From NCBI GenBank assembly GCA_023266695.1, contig JAHFPO010000053.1, positions 1 through 13,912 on the forward strand: a stretch of 13,912 bases of DNA. The letters are read 5' to 3'. A program made the position numbers and the translations under genes. The notes under the pieces are model-generated. The model searched no databases, was not told where the DNA came from, and saw nothing but the letters and a program-made list of their open reading frames with translations. The DNA comes from Hyphomicrobiales bacterium (GTDB lineage: Bacteria; Pseudomonadota; Alphaproteobacteria; Rhizobiales; Xanthobacteraceae). This document shows, piece by piece, positions 12,690 through 13,912 of the stretch (position 1 is its first letter; each line of letters opens with the position of its first letter).

Positions 12690-13912
12690 TCAACCGAGAA
12701 GCTTGAACCACTCCTCCTCGGAGAGCACCTTCACCCCGAGCTTCTTTGCCTCGGCGAGCTTGGAACCGGCGCCGGGTCCGGCGATCACGTAGTCGGTCTT
12801 TTTCGACACCGAACTCGCAACCTTGGCGCCGAGACGCTCGGCCATGGCCTTGGCCTCGTCGCGGCTCATCTTTTCGATCGTACCGGTGAACACCACGGTC
12901 TTGCCCGCGACGGCGGAATCGGTCCGCGGCTTTTCGGCATCGCGGATGCGCACCTGCCGGATCAGCCGTTCGACCCGTTTCCGGTTGTGCGCCTCGCCGA
13001 AATAGGCCGCTAGGCTATCGATCACCGTGTCGCCGATCTGGTCGAGCGCATCCATCTCGTGGCGCGTTTCTTCGTCTCTTTTGACCAGCTTCAGGCAGGC
13101 GGCATGGAAGGCGTCCCACGAGCCGTAACCGCGCGCGAGCGCGACCGCCGTGGTCTCGCCGACGTGGCGGATGCCGAGCGCATAGATGAATCGTTCGAGC
13201 GAGATGTCGCGGCGCGCCTCGATCGCCTCATAGAGGTTGCGCACGGACAGCTCGCCGAAGCCTTCCTCCTCCTCGAGCTTGATCTTCTTGTTGCGCGCCT
13301 TGAGCGTGAAAATGTCCGCCGGTTCCTTGATCCAGCCCCGCTCGAAGAAAAACTCGATCTGCTTTTCGCCCAGTCCTTCGATGTCGAAGGCGCGGCGCGA
13401 GACGAAATGCCGGAGGTGCTCGATGGTCTGGAACGGGCATGCGAACTCCCCGCTGCAGTAGGCGCGCGCTCCCTCCTCGCCGCCCGCGATCGATTCCCGC
13501 ACGATCTCGGTCTTGAGCGGGCACGGACAGGTCTTCGGAAAGCGATAGGGCTTGGCTCCCCTCGGCTTGCCTTCGACCACGCCCAGCACCTGCGGGATCA
13601 CGTCGCCCGCGCGCTGGATCGTCACGGTGTCGCCGACGCGCACGTCCAATCGCTCGATCTCGTCCTCGTTGTGCAAGGTCGCGTTCGACACCACCACGCC
13701 GCCGACCGTCACCGGCACGAGCTTGGCGACCGGTGTGAGCGCGCCGGTACGGCCCACCTGAATCTCGATCGCTTTCACGACGGTGGTCGCCTTCTCGGCC
13801 GGAAACTTGTGGGCGAGCGCCCAGCGCGGCGTGCGCGACACCGCGCCGAGCCGTTCCTGCCAGTCGATGCGGTCGAGCTTGTAGACCACGCCGTCGATGT
13901 CGTAGCCGAGAC
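12690..13912 (-). CDS. ligA: NAD-dependent DNA ligase LigA (partial, 5' end outside window)
   Basis: The last 406 residues are visible, ending at TGA (12692-12690). LigA seals nicks in replication and repair using NAD. The visible part starts inside the adenylation domain at LGYDIDGVVYKLD, a nucleotidyltransferase motif. The catalytic lysine (KxDG) lies upstream, outside the window. Then come the OB fold (TGALTPVAKLVPVTVGG, ATLHNEDEIERLDVRVGDTV, QRAGDVIPQV; about 55-108), a zinc finger with C128, C130, C152 and C158, helix-hairpin-helix repeats (FDIEGLGEKQIEFFF; IYALGIRHVGETTAVALA; about 170-310) and a C-terminal BRCT domain (AGKTVVFTGTIEKMSRDEA to LSEEEWFKLLG, about 335-406). The zinc finger is CxC with a 21-residue spacer rather than the CxxC with about 14 residues of E. 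coli. I recall similar CPCPL forms in other alphaproteobacteria. It converges on the importer operon. Confidence 0.95.
   Translation of the reverse strand, partial: LGYDIDGVVYKLDRIDWQERLGAVSRTPRWALAHKFPAEKATTVVKAIEIQVGRTGALTPVAKLVPVTVGGVVVSNATLHNEDEIERLDVRVGDTVTIQRAGDVIPQVLGVVEGKPRGAKPYRFPKTCPCPLKTEIVRESIAGGEEGARAYCSGEFACPFQTIEHLRHFVSRRAFDIEGLGEKQIEFFFERGWIKEPADIFTLKARNKKIKLEEEEGFGELSVRNLYEAIEARRDISLERFIYALGIRHVGETTAVALARGYGSWDAFHAACLKLVKRDEETRHEMDALDQIGDTVIDSLAAYFGEAHNRKRVERLIRQVRIRDAEKPRTDSAVAGKTVVFTGTIEKMSRDEAKAMAERLGAKVASSVSKKTDYVIAGPGAGSKLAEAKKLGVKVLSEEEWFKLLG

Noticed and set aside
1..13912. tRNA or rRNA genes, or a defence or biosynthetic system
   Set aside because: No cloverleaf-like or rRNA-like stretch was noticed, and every large gene is assigned to a housekeeping or transport family.

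Overview
The window reads as chromosomal DNA of a high-GC alphaproteobacterium, most likely of the order Hyphomicrobiales (Rhizobiales). The main reasons are the AsmA-type protein with its DWN motif after the first membrane helix, the Rhizobiales-style compound palindromic repeat at 7943-8092, the transposase remnant of a type I associate with Rhizobiales, and the overall codon use. The order-level placement is inference.

Layout. From 1 to 3478 the minus strand carries an AsmA-family envelope protein (3' part beyond the window edge) and, upstream of it, an FAD-linked D-lactate dehydrogenase-type oxidoreductase. From about 3480 to 4610 lies a small accessory patch that is visibly less GC-rich: a remnant of a transposase C-terminus, a secreted 149-residue protein of unknown function, a strong hairpin, and a 67-residue basic protein of unknown function. 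A long near-palindrome separates these from the convergent minus-strand pair uvrD-prmA (helicase; ribosomal protein L11 methyltransferase). A compound repeat of stacked hairpins fills the divergent gap between uvrD and a plus-strand aminopeptidase P-family metallopeptidase. After an AT-rich promoter-like gap comes a tight three-gene ABC importer operon (Tat-exported binding protein, ATPase, permease) of the nitrate/sulfonate/taurine type, substrate unknown. It faces the minus-strand ligA (NAD-dependent DNA ligase), whose 5' end lies outside the window.

How the genes work together. Most are housekeeping genes (repair: uvrD, ligA; translation: prmA; peptide turnover: aminopeptidase P; envelope: AsmA; lactate or 2-hydroxyacid oxidation). 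The importer is the only complete multi-component system. I found no evidence of a new defence, CRISPR, phage or biosynthetic system. The most interesting detail is the importer ATPase gene. It has no ATG, GTG or TTG that would yield a full-length protein, and appears to start at a CTG placed 7 nt after a strong ribosome binding site and one codon after the TAA of the binding-protein gene, in the same reading frame.
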